From the NCBI GenBank assembly GCA_003161635.1, contig PMOA01000133.1:32432-74369 (forward strand): a stretch of 41,938 bases of DNA. Reading direction: 5' to 3'. The notes beneath the pieces are model-generated. The model saw only the letters and a program-made list of their open reading frames with translations. It searched no databases and was not told the origin of the DNA. This DNA is from Limisphaerales bacterium. Its GTDB lineage: Bacteria > Verrucomicrobiota > Verrucomicrobiia > Limisphaerales > UBA11358. Numbering within the stretch: position 1 is the stretch's first letter; each line of letters begins with the position of its first letter. Positions 16,252 through 24,475 of this stretch are shown here, in pieces. Made by a program: the position numbers and the translations under genes.

Positions 16252-18003
16252 ATGCTGGCCACAAAAAACCTGCCGCGATGGAGCGCGATTGGCTTTTTCG
16301 CGCTTGCCCTGTTCATTGCGGGCTGCACACCGTCCGGCCCGCGCGCGCTGCTCAAGGGCAAAAAACTTCTGGAACGCGGCGATTACGCCGCCGCGGTGGC
16401 GCAATTCAAGACGGCCACATCGCTCCTGGCCACGAACGCGCAGGCGTGGAATTATCTCGGCGTTGGGTGCCAGTATGCCGGTCAGCCGGCCGATGCCGTG
16501 ACGGCTTACCAGCGTGCGCTAAAGCTCGACCGCGATTTGATGGAGGCGCATTACAATCTCGGCTGTTTGTGGCTGGAGCAAAACAAACCCGACGCGGCCG
16601 AAGGCGAGTTTACCGCCTACACGTTGCGCCGGCCCAAGGCGCCGGAAGGCTGGCTCAAGCTCGGCCTCGCGCAGCTTCAATCGCACGATCTCACATCGGC
16701 GGAAAAAAGTTTCAGCACCGCGCTTTATCTGAGTCCGAACAACGCCGAGGCCTTGAACGGTTTGGGACTCGCGCGGGTCGAACGCGGACATCCGCGCGAA
16801 GCGGCGCAATTTTTTGCGGCGGCGGCAAAGGAACAGCCGGATTACGCGCCGGCCTGGCTGAACCTGGCGACGGTGGCGCAGCAGCATTTGCACGACAACG
16901 CGCTGGCGCTGCAAAATTATCGCGCGTATCTGGCGCTGACGCCGCGCCCGGCGAATTGGGACGCGGTAAACGACATCGCGAACAGTCTGGAGCAGCCGGC
17001 GGCGGTCGCGGCGGCGAACCCGCCACCGGTGAATCAAAATCAAGCTGCCGCATTCACGACTGAAAACAGAACGCCGGCGACCGGCAGCGCGGTTCGCGCG
17101 ACCGGGTTGCCACGAATGCAGGCGGTTGTTCGCGCGAGTTCAAATCCGCCGCGCGGAACAATTCCGGCGCAGATCGTGGAGGTTCAGCCGCAACCGGTGA
17201 TTATCGGGACGCCCGTGGCAGAAACGCCGCCGGAACCGGCGACCGGGAAGACGGGCGTTATCCACAAGCTGAATCCGCTGAACTGGTTTCGTTCTTCCGC
17301 GCCGGAAAAATACAGTGAAAATGGAGTGACGCCCCTGCCGCCACCGGCTTCGGACAACCACCACGCCAGCTCAACGCCGTTGTCGCCGGCAAATTCCAGC
17401 ACCCCAACGCAAACTGCATCCGCGCCCGCGCCGGCGCCGGTTATTGCGCCGAAGCCGGTTAAGATTGTTCAGCCCGCGCCGCCGACGTTTCCGCGTTACT
17501 TGTATCTTTCGCCGCGCAAACCGAAGGCGGGCGACCGGCGGACGGCATCGGGTGTGTTCACACAGGCGCGGGAGTTTGAGCAGAATTCGCGCTGGCTGGA
17601 CGCGTTGCAATCATATCGGCAGGCGACGGAAGTGGATCCGGGCTGGTTCGAGGCGCAATACAATTACGGCGTGATCGCCTTTCGGCTGCGGAACTTCAAT
17701 CAATCGCTCGCCGCTTACGAGATGGCGCTGGCGATCCAGCCGGATTCGGTGGACGCGCGTTATAATTTCGCGCTGACGCTCAAGGCGGCGGGCTATGTGA
17801 CCGACGCGGTGAATGAATTGAAAAAGATTCTGGCGGCAAATCCGGACGAGGTGCGTGTGCATCTGGCGCTGGGATATCTCTACGCGCAGCAATTGTACGA
17901 CCTGGCGCTGGCGCGGCAGCATTATTCGAAGGTTTTGGCACTGGATCCGCGCAATCCGCAGGCGCCGGACATTCAGTTCTGGCTTTCATCGAATCCGCCG
18001 TGA
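16252..18003 (+). CDS. TPR-repeat lipoprotein
   Basis: A roughly 583-residue scaffold protein. The N-terminus MLATKNLPRWSAIGFFALAL followed by FIAGC gives a lipobox with Cys25, so it should be anchored in the envelope. Six or so TPR repeats follow (about 40-230, for example AWNYLGVGCQYAGQPADAVT). A Pro/Ala/Ser-rich linker (about 240-430) includes VIHKLNPLNWFRSSAPEKYS. A second block of four to five TPRs runs to the end. TPR proteins hold complexes together; no partner is identifiable. Starts at GTG 16228 and ATG 16234 are also in frame, but the ATG at 16252 gives a standard lipoprotein signal and leaves more promoter space. Confidence 0.87.
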   Translation: MLATKNLPRWSAIGFFALALFIAGCTPSGPRALLKGKKLLERGDYAAAVAQFKTATSLLATNAQAWNYLGVGCQYAGQPADAVTAYQRALKLDRDLMEAHYNLGCLWLEQNKPDAAEGEFTAYTLRRPKAPEGWLKLGLAQLQSHDLTSAEKSFSTALYLSPNNAEALNGLGLARVERGHPREAAQFFAAAAKEQPDYAPAWLNLATVAQQHLHDNALALQNYRAYLALTPRPANWDAVNDIANSLEQPAAVAAANPPPVNQNQAAAFTTENRTPATGSAVRATGLPRMQAVVRASSNPPRGTIPAQIVEVQPQPVIIGTPVAETPPEPATGKTGVIHKLNPLNWFRSSAPEKYSENGVTPLPPPASDNHHASSTPLSPANSSTPTQTASAPAPAPVIAPKPVKIVQPAPPTFPRYLYLSPRKPKAGDRRTASGVFTQAREFEQNSRWLDALQSYRQATEVDPGWFEAQYNYGVIAFRLRNFNQSLAAYEMALAIQPDSVDARYNFALTLKAAGYVTDAVNELKKILAANPDEVRVHLALGYLYAQQLYDLALARQHYSKVLALDPRNPQAPDIQFWLSSNPP

Positions 18004-18161
18004 TGGAAGTTTGCCGGATGAAAAACTCCACGCAAACTGTGCCGCGGCAAAGGATTTCACTTGCGGCAGCACGTTTCAAACGCCGGCTGGAATCCGAAAT
18101 TGGCATGAAACAGGCTATAATTTAATTGGCATTCTAAATTGGAGGATTTAATCTCACGATT

Positions 18162-18833
18162 ATGATTGGTGCGGCCATACCAAACCTGGCTCTCGATAAT
18201 CTGCCGGTCAATTGGTTCGACGTGGTGGTGGTGGGAATGTTGATCATCGGATTGTTCCTCGGGCGCAAGCACGGCATGTCAAAGGAAGTGCTGCCGTTGT
18301 TGAAATGGGTGTCGCTGGTCGTGGTGTGCGGGCTCTGGTATCAGACGGCCGCCCAACTGTTGGTCAACATGTTGGGCGGCACCGCTGCGTTGAGCAGGTT
18401 GGCCAGTTGCATTTTTGGTTATCTGCTTCTGGCGTTCGTGATTGTTCTCCTGTTTATGGCTCTCAGACGGCTCGTGGTTTATCGCGTGACCGAGAACAAT
18501 TTATTCGGCAGTGCCGAATACTATTTGGGGATGTTGTCAGGCATGATTCGGTTTGCCTGCATGCTGCTGGCCGTGCTGGCTTTGCTGAACGCGCCTTTCT
18601 ACACGACGGCGGATATTATAAAACACGACGCCTACGTGAAACGTTGGTACGGCGGCGGATTGTATAGCGGCAACTATTTTCCCAGTTTGCAGACCGTGCA
18701 GGCGCAGGTCTTCACCAAATCCTTCACCGGGCCTTACATCAAAGATTACCTGGGCCCGCTGCTGATTGAAACCGCTCCGCCGCCGACCGCCAAGCCGGAG
18801 CCAAAACCGGCGGTGGTTAACATTCAGAAGTAA
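18162..18833 (+). CDS. CvpA family membrane protein
   Basis: A 223-residue inner-membrane protein with four hydrophobic segments (about 18-35, 48-70, 82-105 and 122-142). It begins with the CvpA-like pattern NWFDVVVVGMLIIGLFLGRK, then KHGMSKEVLPLLKWVSLVVV. The family is linked to colicin V production in E. coli but is widespread and probably has a general envelope role. The C-terminal 80 residues are soluble and end in a Pro/Lys-rich tail. The ATG at 18162 lies about 15 bases after GGAGGA. dnaG follows 21 bases later on the same strand, so the two are probably co-transcribed. Confidence 0.85.
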   Translation: MIGAAIPNLALDNLPVNWFDVVVVGMLIIGLFLGRKHGMSKEVLPLLKWVSLVVVCGLWYQTAAQLLVNMLGGTAALSRLASCIFGYLLLAFVIVLLFMALRRLVVYRVTENNLFGSAEYYLGMLSGMIRFACMLLAVLALLNAPFYTTADIIKHDAYVKRWYGGGLYSGNYFPSLQTVQAQVFTKSFTGPYIKDYLGPLLIETAPPPTAKPEPKPAVVNIQK

Positions 18834-18854
18834 GCGCCGCGTCGCCAAACAAGC

Positions 18855-20687
18855 ATGGCTGGCACGCTTTCCCCCGCAACCCGCGAACGCATCCGCGCCG
18901 CCAGCGACATCGTGGACATCATCGGCTCGTATCTGCCGCTGAAAAAGGCGGGCGCAAACTTTGTCGCTCTCTGCCCCTTTCACAAGGAAAAGACGCCCAG
19001 CTTCAATGTCAATCCGCACAAGCAGATTTTCCACTGCTTTGGCTGCCACAAAGGCGGCGACGTGTTCACCTTCGTCAAGGAATACGAAAACATCGGGTTT
19101 ATGGACGCCGTCCGCCGGCTGGCCGAACGCGCGAAAATTCCCCTGGAATTCGATCAGACCCCCGGCGAACAGCAATCACGCCACATCAAGGACCAGTTGC
19201 TCGAAATCCACGAGCAAATCACGCAACGCTGGCAAAACGCGCTGCTCAATGAAGCCAGCGGCCAAATCGCCCGCGATTATCTGACGAAACGCGGCGTGTC
19301 GCCGGAAGCGGTGAAACTCTTTCGTCTCGGCTACGCGCCGGATGCGTGGGACGACACCGTCAACTGGGCCAAAAGCAAAAGCCACGAACTCGCTATCGTC
19401 GAAAAGGCCGGGCTTATCATTCACAAATCCGAAACCCGAGACCCGAGACCCCAGACGCCAGACGCCAGACCCGAGACCCGAAATTACTACGACCGTTTTC
19501 GCGGGCGGCTCATGTTTCCCATTTGCGACGAGCAGGGCCGGGTGATCGGTTTCAGCGGACGGGTTCTGTCCGGCGACGAAAAAACGGCCAAATACGTTAA
19601 CTCGCCGGAAACACCCATTTTCACCAAGAGCCGGGTCTTCTTCGGCCTCGACAAATCCAAACGCGCGCTGCTCGACGCCGGGTTTGCCGTCGTGTGCGAA
19701 GGCCAGCTTGATTTGATTGCGTGTTTCATGGGCGGGGTCCAAAACATCGTCGCGCCGCAAGGCACGGCCTTCACCGCCGACCACGCGCGCATCATCAAAC
19801 GTTACGTGGACGAGGTGGTGCTCTGTTTCGATTCCGACGAGGCCGGCCAGAACGCCGCCGTGCGTTCGCTCGACCATCTGCTGGCGTCCGGACTTGCCGT
19901 GCGTGTGGCCGTGGTGCCCGCCCCACACGATCCTGACAGTTTCATCAAGGCCAATGGCGGCGAAGCGTTCCGCCGGCTCGTTGAAAATGCCGAAGGATTT
20001 TTTGATTATTACTTAAAACGTCTTTGCGAAAAAAATGATGTTAAAACGGATAAAGGCCGAACAGTAGTTGTTAGATCAATGCTCGAAGCGTTGCAAAAAA
20101 CCGGCAACCGAGTTGTTTTTGATAAGTATGCACATGATTTGACTTTCAAACTTGGGCTCTCATTCAGATCAATTGTTGATGAATTTCAAAAAGTATTGAA
20201 TGAGCAACCATCTGAAAAACGCGAGGAAGCACCTGAATCTACTGCATCAGCTGAGGCCCCGCGTCCGTCCACTCAGGAATTCTGGTTGCTGAAACTTTTA
20301 TTGCTGCACGACGATTTGGTTGCCTGGACCGCGTTGCATCTGGACGTAAATTGGATTTCGCATCCGTTCGTGCGGCAAATTGTCGAGCGACGGCTGACGG
20401 CGCAGACCAATGAAACCTGGCAAAGCCTGGCTGCGTTTTTGGATGAGTGCGAATCGCCCGAAATGCGGGATCTCGTCACCGAAGCCGTCGCCGAAGACCG
20501 CAAAATTCCCAATCCCGACCAGCAACTGGGCGACGTGGTGCTGCGCCTGCGGAACCAGTTTCTCGACCGGCAGATTGCCGCATCTATTCAGCGCGCCAGC
20601 CGGCCGGAAACTTCCGAGGCCGACCGCATGGAGTTGTTGCGCCAACAGCAGGAGTTGCGGCAGCAAAAACGCGCGCCGTTGAAGTGA
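18855..20687 (+). CDS. dnaG: DNA primase
   Basis: Makes the RNA primers for DNA replication. The N-terminal zinc-binding domain has Cys40-His43 (LCPFHKEKTPSF) and Cys61-Cys64 (HCFGCHKGGD). The TOPRIM catalytic core includes VVCEGQLDLI (Glu282) and LCFDSDEAGQ (Asp326, Asp328). The 610-residue length is normal. Two oddities stand out. Residues about 193-209 (TRDPRPQTPDARPETR) come from an in-frame tandem repeat in a loop that is short in most primases. The stretch at 19985-20262, after the TOPRIM domain, is sharply AT-richer than the rest of the gene. The C-terminal helicase-binding region is divergent, as is usual. It follows cvpA by 21 bases. Confidence 0.96.
   Translation: MAGTLSPATRERIRAASDIVDIIGSYLPLKKAGANFVALCPFHKEKTPSFNVNPHKQIFHCFGCHKGGDVFTFVKEYENIGFMDAVRRLAERAKIPLEFDQTPGEQQSRHIKDQLLEIHEQITQRWQNALLNEASGQIARDYLTKRGVSPEAVKLFRLGYAPDAWDDTVNWAKSKSHELAIVEKAGLIIHKSETRDPRPQTPDARPETRNYYDRFRGRLMFPICDEQGRVIGFSGRVLSGDEKTAKYVNSPETPIFTKSRVFFGLDKSKRALLDAGFAVVCEGQLDLIACFMGGVQNIVAPQGTAFTADHARIIKRYVDEVVLCFDSDEAGQNAAVRSLDHLLASGLAVRVAVVPAPHDPDSFIKANGGEAFRRLVENAEGFFDYYLKRLCEKNDVKTDKGRTVVVRSMLEALQKTGNRVVFDKYAHDLTFKLGLSFRSIVDEFQKVLNEQPSEKREEAPESTASAEAPRPSTQEFWLLKLLLLHDDLVAWTALHLDVNWISHPFVRQIVERRLTAQTNETWQSLAAFLDECESPEMRDLVTEAVAEDRKIPNPDQQLGDVVLRLRNQFLDRQIAASIQRASRPETSEADRMELLRQQQELRQQKRAPLK
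19433..19482 (+). repeat. In-frame tandem repeat inside dnaG
   Basis: The words ACCCGAG and AGACGCC repeat in tandem (ACCCGAGACCCGAGACCCC, then AGACGCCAGACGCCAGACC, then CGAGACCC). They encode TRDPRPQTPDARPETR between the AGLIIHKSE and YYDRFRGRLM motifs of the primase. The flanking protein sequence is conserved and continuous, so the repeat looks like an insertion that kept the frame. Confidence 0.8.
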
Positions 20688-20962
20688 CCCGCCTTCCCCC
20701 GCATTGCGGGCTCCCACCGTCGCTGAGCTTTGGCGCGGCAAGTCGGCGCGGCAAGCTGGAGACAGCGTAGCGGCGCGTCGGCAGACCGCCGCCATTACTT
20801 CAAACAATTTTAAGCAACGGCCTGCCTAATATCACCGTCATCAAACACTATTCGACGTGATTTTTGTGCCGCCGGCAGTTACCATGACCAATGTATGAGG
20901 GCGTTCGTGGATTCAGTTTGCTCTCGGAACGAAACGCAGTCTGCCGCTGGCACAAACCGACT
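20688..20962. other. Spacer between dnaG and the Kelch gene
   Basis: A GC-rich left part (20690-20795) holds two copies of GGCGCGGCAAG (about 20733 and 20747), bracketed by CGCTGAGCTT and AAGCTGGAGACAGCG, which can pair. The right part is AT-richer and probably carries the promoter of the Kelch gene, but no consensus boxes were clear. Confidence 0.5.
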
Positions 20963-23497
20963 ATGAAAACTCACTTGGGAAATCATCTCACATCAGTGCT
21001 GGCTGCGCTGGCGCTCATATCCGTCATTCAACCGATAGAAGCCTCTATCTGGATTACCAACGGACCGATGACCACCGCAAGGTATGATCACACGGCGACG
21101 TTGCTGTCCAATGGGAAGGTGCTGGTCGTGGGGGGCACTGACGCCGGTGAAGTCGTTGCCAGCGCGGAGCTGTACGACCCGTCAACCGGAGCATGGGTGC
21201 CGACCGGAGCAATGGCCGGCACCTCTATGGAGCACACGGCCACCTTGCTGCCCAACGGAAAGGTGCTGGTCGCCGGTGGCATCGGCAACAACGGTCCCAT
21301 CAACAGCGCGGAGCTATACGATCCCGTCACGGGTGCGTGGAGAATTACCGGTGCGATGGCTGCTGAGCGCGTGGATCACACGGCGACGCTGCTGCCCAAC
21401 GGAAAGGTGTTGGTTTCGGGTGGGTATGGCCCAAGTGCCAATTTTGTTCCCGATGCGGAGTTGTATGATCCAGCTACCGGGACATGGACGACCACTGGCG
21501 CCTTGAACACACCACGGCACCTACACACGGCAACACTGTTGCCCAATGGACAAGTGCTGGTCGTGGGTGGCAATTATGAGTGGCCGTTCTACAACCTTTC
21601 CAGCGCGGAGTTGTACGATCCTGCCACGGGTGTCTGGACTGAAACCAACTCCCTGGCCTTCGGACGCAACTCTCACGCGGCGACGTTGCTGCCCGATGGA
21701 AGAGTGTTGGTCTGCGGAGGTCTGGGTGGCAGTGGTCCAGTCTCCTTGGCAGAACTGTATGATCCAGCCAGTGGGACATGGATAACGACCGATTCGCCTG
21801 CCACTGGACGCTACAAACACGCTGCAACATTGATGGCTGACGGCCGGCTCTTGGTTACAGGTGGCACCACCAACGGCTTCGATGCCATTCCCAGCGTGGA
21901 GTTGTACGATTCAGCCAACGGGACTTGGACGGATACCGGCATGATGAACACCAATCGCTATTATCCCAGGGCAATCCTGCTGCCCAATGGGAAGGTTTTG
22001 GTCGCAGGGGGCTACAACGGCACTTATCCTTCATACCATTACCTTTTCACTGCCGAGCTGTATGATCCAGTCACCGGGACGTGGACGCTGACAGGTTCGA
22101 TGACTAATGACTGGTCGGGGCGCTCCGCGACGTTGCTTTCGAATGGGAAAGTATTAATGGCGGGAGGGGACAATGGTCAGGTTCGTCCGGACGCCGAACT
22201 GTACAATCCAGCGACTGAAAAATGGACGGTCACTGGCGCGATGAATGTCGACCGCAATGGTCACTCGGCGACATTATTGCCGAATGGAGAGGTACTTGTT
22301 GCCGGGGGATACTTTTTTCCTCCCGGATATCTTTCCAGCGCGGAGCTATACGATCCGGTCACCGGGATTTGGACGATGACCGGCGCTATGAACAGCGCAC
22401 GCGAGGCTCACAAGGCCACCTTACTACCTAATGGAAAGGTGCTGGTTACAGGTGGTCAGGGCAGCGGCGATCTTGCGAGTTCGGAATTATACGATCCGGC
22501 CACAGGAAGATGGATGGCGACGGGTTCATTTAGTACTGGTCGCAGCGGTCACGTAGCGGTCCTGCTACCCGACGGGAAGGTCTTAATCGCGGGTGGTCGT
22601 GGAGTCAACGGTGTTGTCAGTAGCGCGCAGTTATACGATCCGGCAACGGAATTATGGACTGCGACCGGAAGCTTGAACACAGCACGTGATTTTGCGAGTG
22701 CAATTTTGCTGCCCAACGGCAAGGTGCTGATCGTTGGGGGACTTGGAAGCGGTGGCGGGCTCGCCAGCTCTGAGCTGTACGACCCAACGACTGGGAATTG
22801 GACGACAAACAGCCAGTTGAACACGGTGCTTTTTGGCAATACTATTACGTTGTTGCCCAACGGCAGAGTGTTGGTCGCGGGCGGGAGTGATGGCAGCGGC
22901 GCTCTTTCCGGTGCGGAGCTATACGATGTCGGTCTGGGTTATACCAATTCCTGGCAACCACAGATTACCGCAATCACCTCGCCGCTCAGTCTCGGCACCA
23001 GCTTGGTGCTCACCGGTTCCCAGTTTCGCGGCATCTCCGAAGGTTCGGGTGGCAACACCCAGGATTCATCCACAGATTATCCGTTGGTGCAATTGCGTCG
23101 CTTGGATAACGAACAGACCGTGTTCCTGCTGACCACCAACTGGTCCACGAATTCATTCACCTCCTTGCCAGTGTGGAATTTCCCGGCCGGCTATGCGCTG
23201 GCAACGGTATTCGTCAACGGCATCCAAAGCACCAGCAGCGTCGTCAACATCAGCGTTCCGGTGCCGGTCACGACCACCCTGACGGGACCGCAAAAACTGA
23301 CCAATGGGTTCCAGTTTGCGTTCACCAACAGTGTGGGCGCGTTGTTCGGCGTGCTGACGACCACGAATCTGGCGTTGCCGATGACCAACTGGACGGCGCT
23401 CGGTGGGGTTGTGGAAATTTCGCCCGGTCAGTTCCAATTCACCGACCCGCAGGCGACGAACAGCCCGCGGCGCTTCTACCGCGCCTTTGCGCCGTAG
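20963..23497 (+). CDS. Large secreted Kelch-repeat protein
   Basis: A roughly 844-residue exported beta-propeller protein. A signal peptide (MKTHLGNHLTSVLAALALIS, ending near PIEAS) is followed by 13 Kelch-type repeats of about 50 residues. Each contains HxATLLPNGKVLVxGG, then SAELYDPxTGxW and TGxMxxxR. The repeats fill about residues 30-680. The C-terminal 170 residues include an Ig-like fold (ITAITSPLSLGTSLVLTGSQ, as in galactose-oxidase-like proteins) and an end domain with TNGFQFAFTNSVGALFGVLT and PRRFYRAFAP, a style seen in verrucomicrobial secreted proteins. No copper-ligand set of galactose oxidase was recognised, so catalysis is doubtful. Thirteen repeats would make two six- or seven-bladed propellers. 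The ATG at 20963 opens the signal peptide. Confidence 0.88.
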   Translation: MKTHLGNHLTSVLAALALISVIQPIEASIWITNGPMTTARYDHTATLLSNGKVLVVGGTDAGEVVASAELYDPSTGAWVPTGAMAGTSMEHTATLLPNGKVLVAGGIGNNGPINSAELYDPVTGAWRITGAMAAERVDHTATLLPNGKVLVSGGYGPSANFVPDAELYDPATGTWTTTGALNTPRHLHTATLLPNGQVLVVGGNYEWPFYNLSSAELYDPATGVWTETNSLAFGRNSHAATLLPDGRVLVCGGLGGSGPVSLAELYDPASGTWITTDSPATGRYKHAATLMADGRLLVTGGTTNGFDAIPSVELYDSANGTWTDTGMMNTNRYYPRAILLPNGKVLVAGGYNGTYPSYHYLFTAELYDPVTGTWTLTGSMTNDWSGRSATLLSNGKVLMAGGDNGQVRPDAELYNPATEKWTVTGAMNVDRNGHSATLLPNGEVLVAGGYFFPPGYLSSAELYDPVTGIWTMTGAMNSAREAHKATLLPNGKVLVTGGQGSGDLASSELYDPATGRWMATGSFSTGRSGHVAVLLPDGKVLIAGGRGVNGVVSSAQLYDPATELWTATGSLNTARDFASAILLPNGKVLIVGGLGSGGGLASSELYDPTTGNWTTNSQLNTVLFGNTITLLPNGRVLVAGGSDGSGALSGAELYDVGLGYTNSWQPQITAITSPLSLGTSLVLTGSQFRGISEGSGGNTQDSSTDYPLVQLRRLDNEQTVFLLTTNWSTNSFTSLPVWNFPAGYALATVFVNGIQSTSSVVNISVPVPVTTTLTGPQKLTNGFQFAFTNSVGALFGVLTTTNLALPMTNWTALGGVVEISPGQFQFTDPQATNSPRRFYRAFAP

Positions 23498-23529
23498 GCC
23501 TAAAATGGAGCGGCGAGTGACGTGCAACA

Positions 23530-23599
23530 GTTTGGAGTTCCGCCTTTAGGCGGCTGGCTGTGGTGTTTGCCCGAACCGCGTAAACGCGGAACTCCGAAC
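23530..23599. repeat. Palindromic element, GTTTGGAGTTCC family, copy 1
   Basis: The termini GTTTGGAGTTCC (23530-23541) and GGAACTCCGAAC (23588-23599) are inverted repeats. Inside are hairpins CCGCC/GGCGG and CCGCGT/ACGCGG. It shares its termini with the element at 31040-31092 but has different inner stems. Confidence 0.88.
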
Positions 23600-23635
23600 G
23601 TGGGGAGTGTCAAGTTGCGTCACCCGTCACCCGTC

Positions 23636-24055
23636 TCACTTCGCGCCTTGGTCAATCCACGCGCGGATCAAACCGATTTGCTCGGGCGTGAGCGGCCCGA
23701 TGTTTGCCTTGTTGTGCGGCGGCGGCATCCAGGTATCCTTGTCATTGCTGAGATGGGCAACATTCAGGACGAGCGGACTTTTCGCGCTGTTGCCGGGAAT
23801 GACAACCTTGCCATCCTTGCTCCCTTTGAGCGCGTTTTCAAGGTTGTCGAGCTTTAGTTTGGCTTTCGGTTTTTCGCCGCTGTGACATTTGACGCAGGAC
23901 TGGTCGAAAACGGGCTTGATGTCGGTGGCATAAGTCACGCCGGTTTTCGTTGGAGCGGGCGGCAATTGCGCGGTATCGGCGGCAGCAGCCAGCGCCAGCC
24001 CGAAGATGGCCGCCAGTGCGATGGCGGTGAGTTTAATCGGAGTCGTTATTTTCAT
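23636..24055 (-). CDS. Exported c-type cytochrome (planctomycete/verrucomicrobial type)
   Basis: A 139-residue exported single-heme cytochrome domain. A signal peptide (MKITTPIKLTAIALAAIFGL, cleaved near LAAAA) is followed by VTYATDIKPVFDQSCVKCHS with heme ligands Cys54, Cys57 and His58. The KPKAKLKLD segment and the end TPEQIGLIRAWIDQGAK are typical of the PSCyt1-type cytochrome domain. In larger proteins this domain is fused to PSD1 domains; here it stands alone. Met in TWMPPP may be the sixth heme ligand. It probably carries electrons in the periplasm. The ATG at 24053-24055 opens the signal. Confidence 0.92.
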   Translation of the reverse strand: MKITTPIKLTAIALAAIFGLALAAAADTAQLPPAPTKTGVTYATDIKPVFDQSCVKCHSGEKPKAKLKLDNLENALKGSKDGKVVIPGNSAKSPLVLNVAHLSNDKDTWMPPPHNKANIGPLTPEQIGLIRAWIDQGAK

Positions 24056-24135
24056 GGGTTCGGTTGATTTCGCGGACAATTTGAACTTAGGACGCCCGAG
24101 ATGTCAAAAAGTTTCAAATAAAAAGCCTTCTTCTT

Positions 24136-24246
24136 CTGGGAGCGCCGGCGTGCCCTCCATAGCCTTGGCGACGGAAGGCGTCTCGCCCGGCGGGGTTGCC
24201 TGGCGACGGACGGATCCACTCGCCGGTGGGACGCCAGCGCTCCCAG
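24136..24246. repeat. Palindromic element with 19-bp imperfect terminal repeats
   Basis: CTGGGAGCGCCGGCGTGCC at the left end pairs with GGGACGCCAGCGCTCCCAG at the right end with two mismatches. The interior contains GGCGACGGA twice (about 24168 and 24202). No coding potential was recognised. Confidence 0.85.
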
Positions 24247-24294
24247 GAGGTGGAAGAATGGTGGCGGTCGAAACGGATTTGAATTTCTTAATCA

Positions 24295-24424
24295 GGTAGG
24301 GATGGCGCGCTGCGCCGTCCGCGCCGCGTTCAGCGGCGCAATCAAAGAGATAGGAATTCCAAGAGGGCGTTTTGTTCCGCCCGCTACTGCGCGGGCGGGG
24401 ACATCGCAGCGCGATGTCCCTACC
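24295..24424. repeat. GGTAGGG-family palindromic element, long intergenic form
   Basis: The termini GGTAGGGA (24295-24302) and TCCCTACC (24417-24424) are exact inverted repeats. Inside are a GGCGC/GCGCC hairpin near the left end, CCGCCCGC/GCGGGCGG, and GACATCGC/GCGATGTC near the right end. The termini match those of the 54-bp elements inside aroA and cysS, so this is probably the same family with more internal stems. Confidence 0.85.
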
Positions 24425-24475
24425 ATCAAATCAGGACATTGCTGAGTCTCAGTCCGGCTTGCGAACGGTTGGTTC

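Larger units (their letters stand above)
24056..24475. other. 420-bp divergent spacer with two palindromic elements
   Basis: It holds no gene. Two elements at 24136-24246 and 24295-24424 take up most of it. The short AT-rich stretch at 24100-24135 next to the cytochrome start is the likeliest promoter area for that gene. No cobalamin riboswitch consensus was seen before the cbiX-like gene. Confidence 0.65.

Noticed and set aside
20963-23497. Regular DNA repeats in the Kelch gene as a CRISPR array
   Set aside because: The units are about 150 bp, code for protein throughout and diverge gradually; there are no short identical repeats with unique spacers and no cas genes.
24295-24424. Cobalamin riboswitch upstream of the cbiX-like gene
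   Set aside because: The structured sequence has symmetric terminal repeats shared with other loci and lacks a recognisable B12-box.
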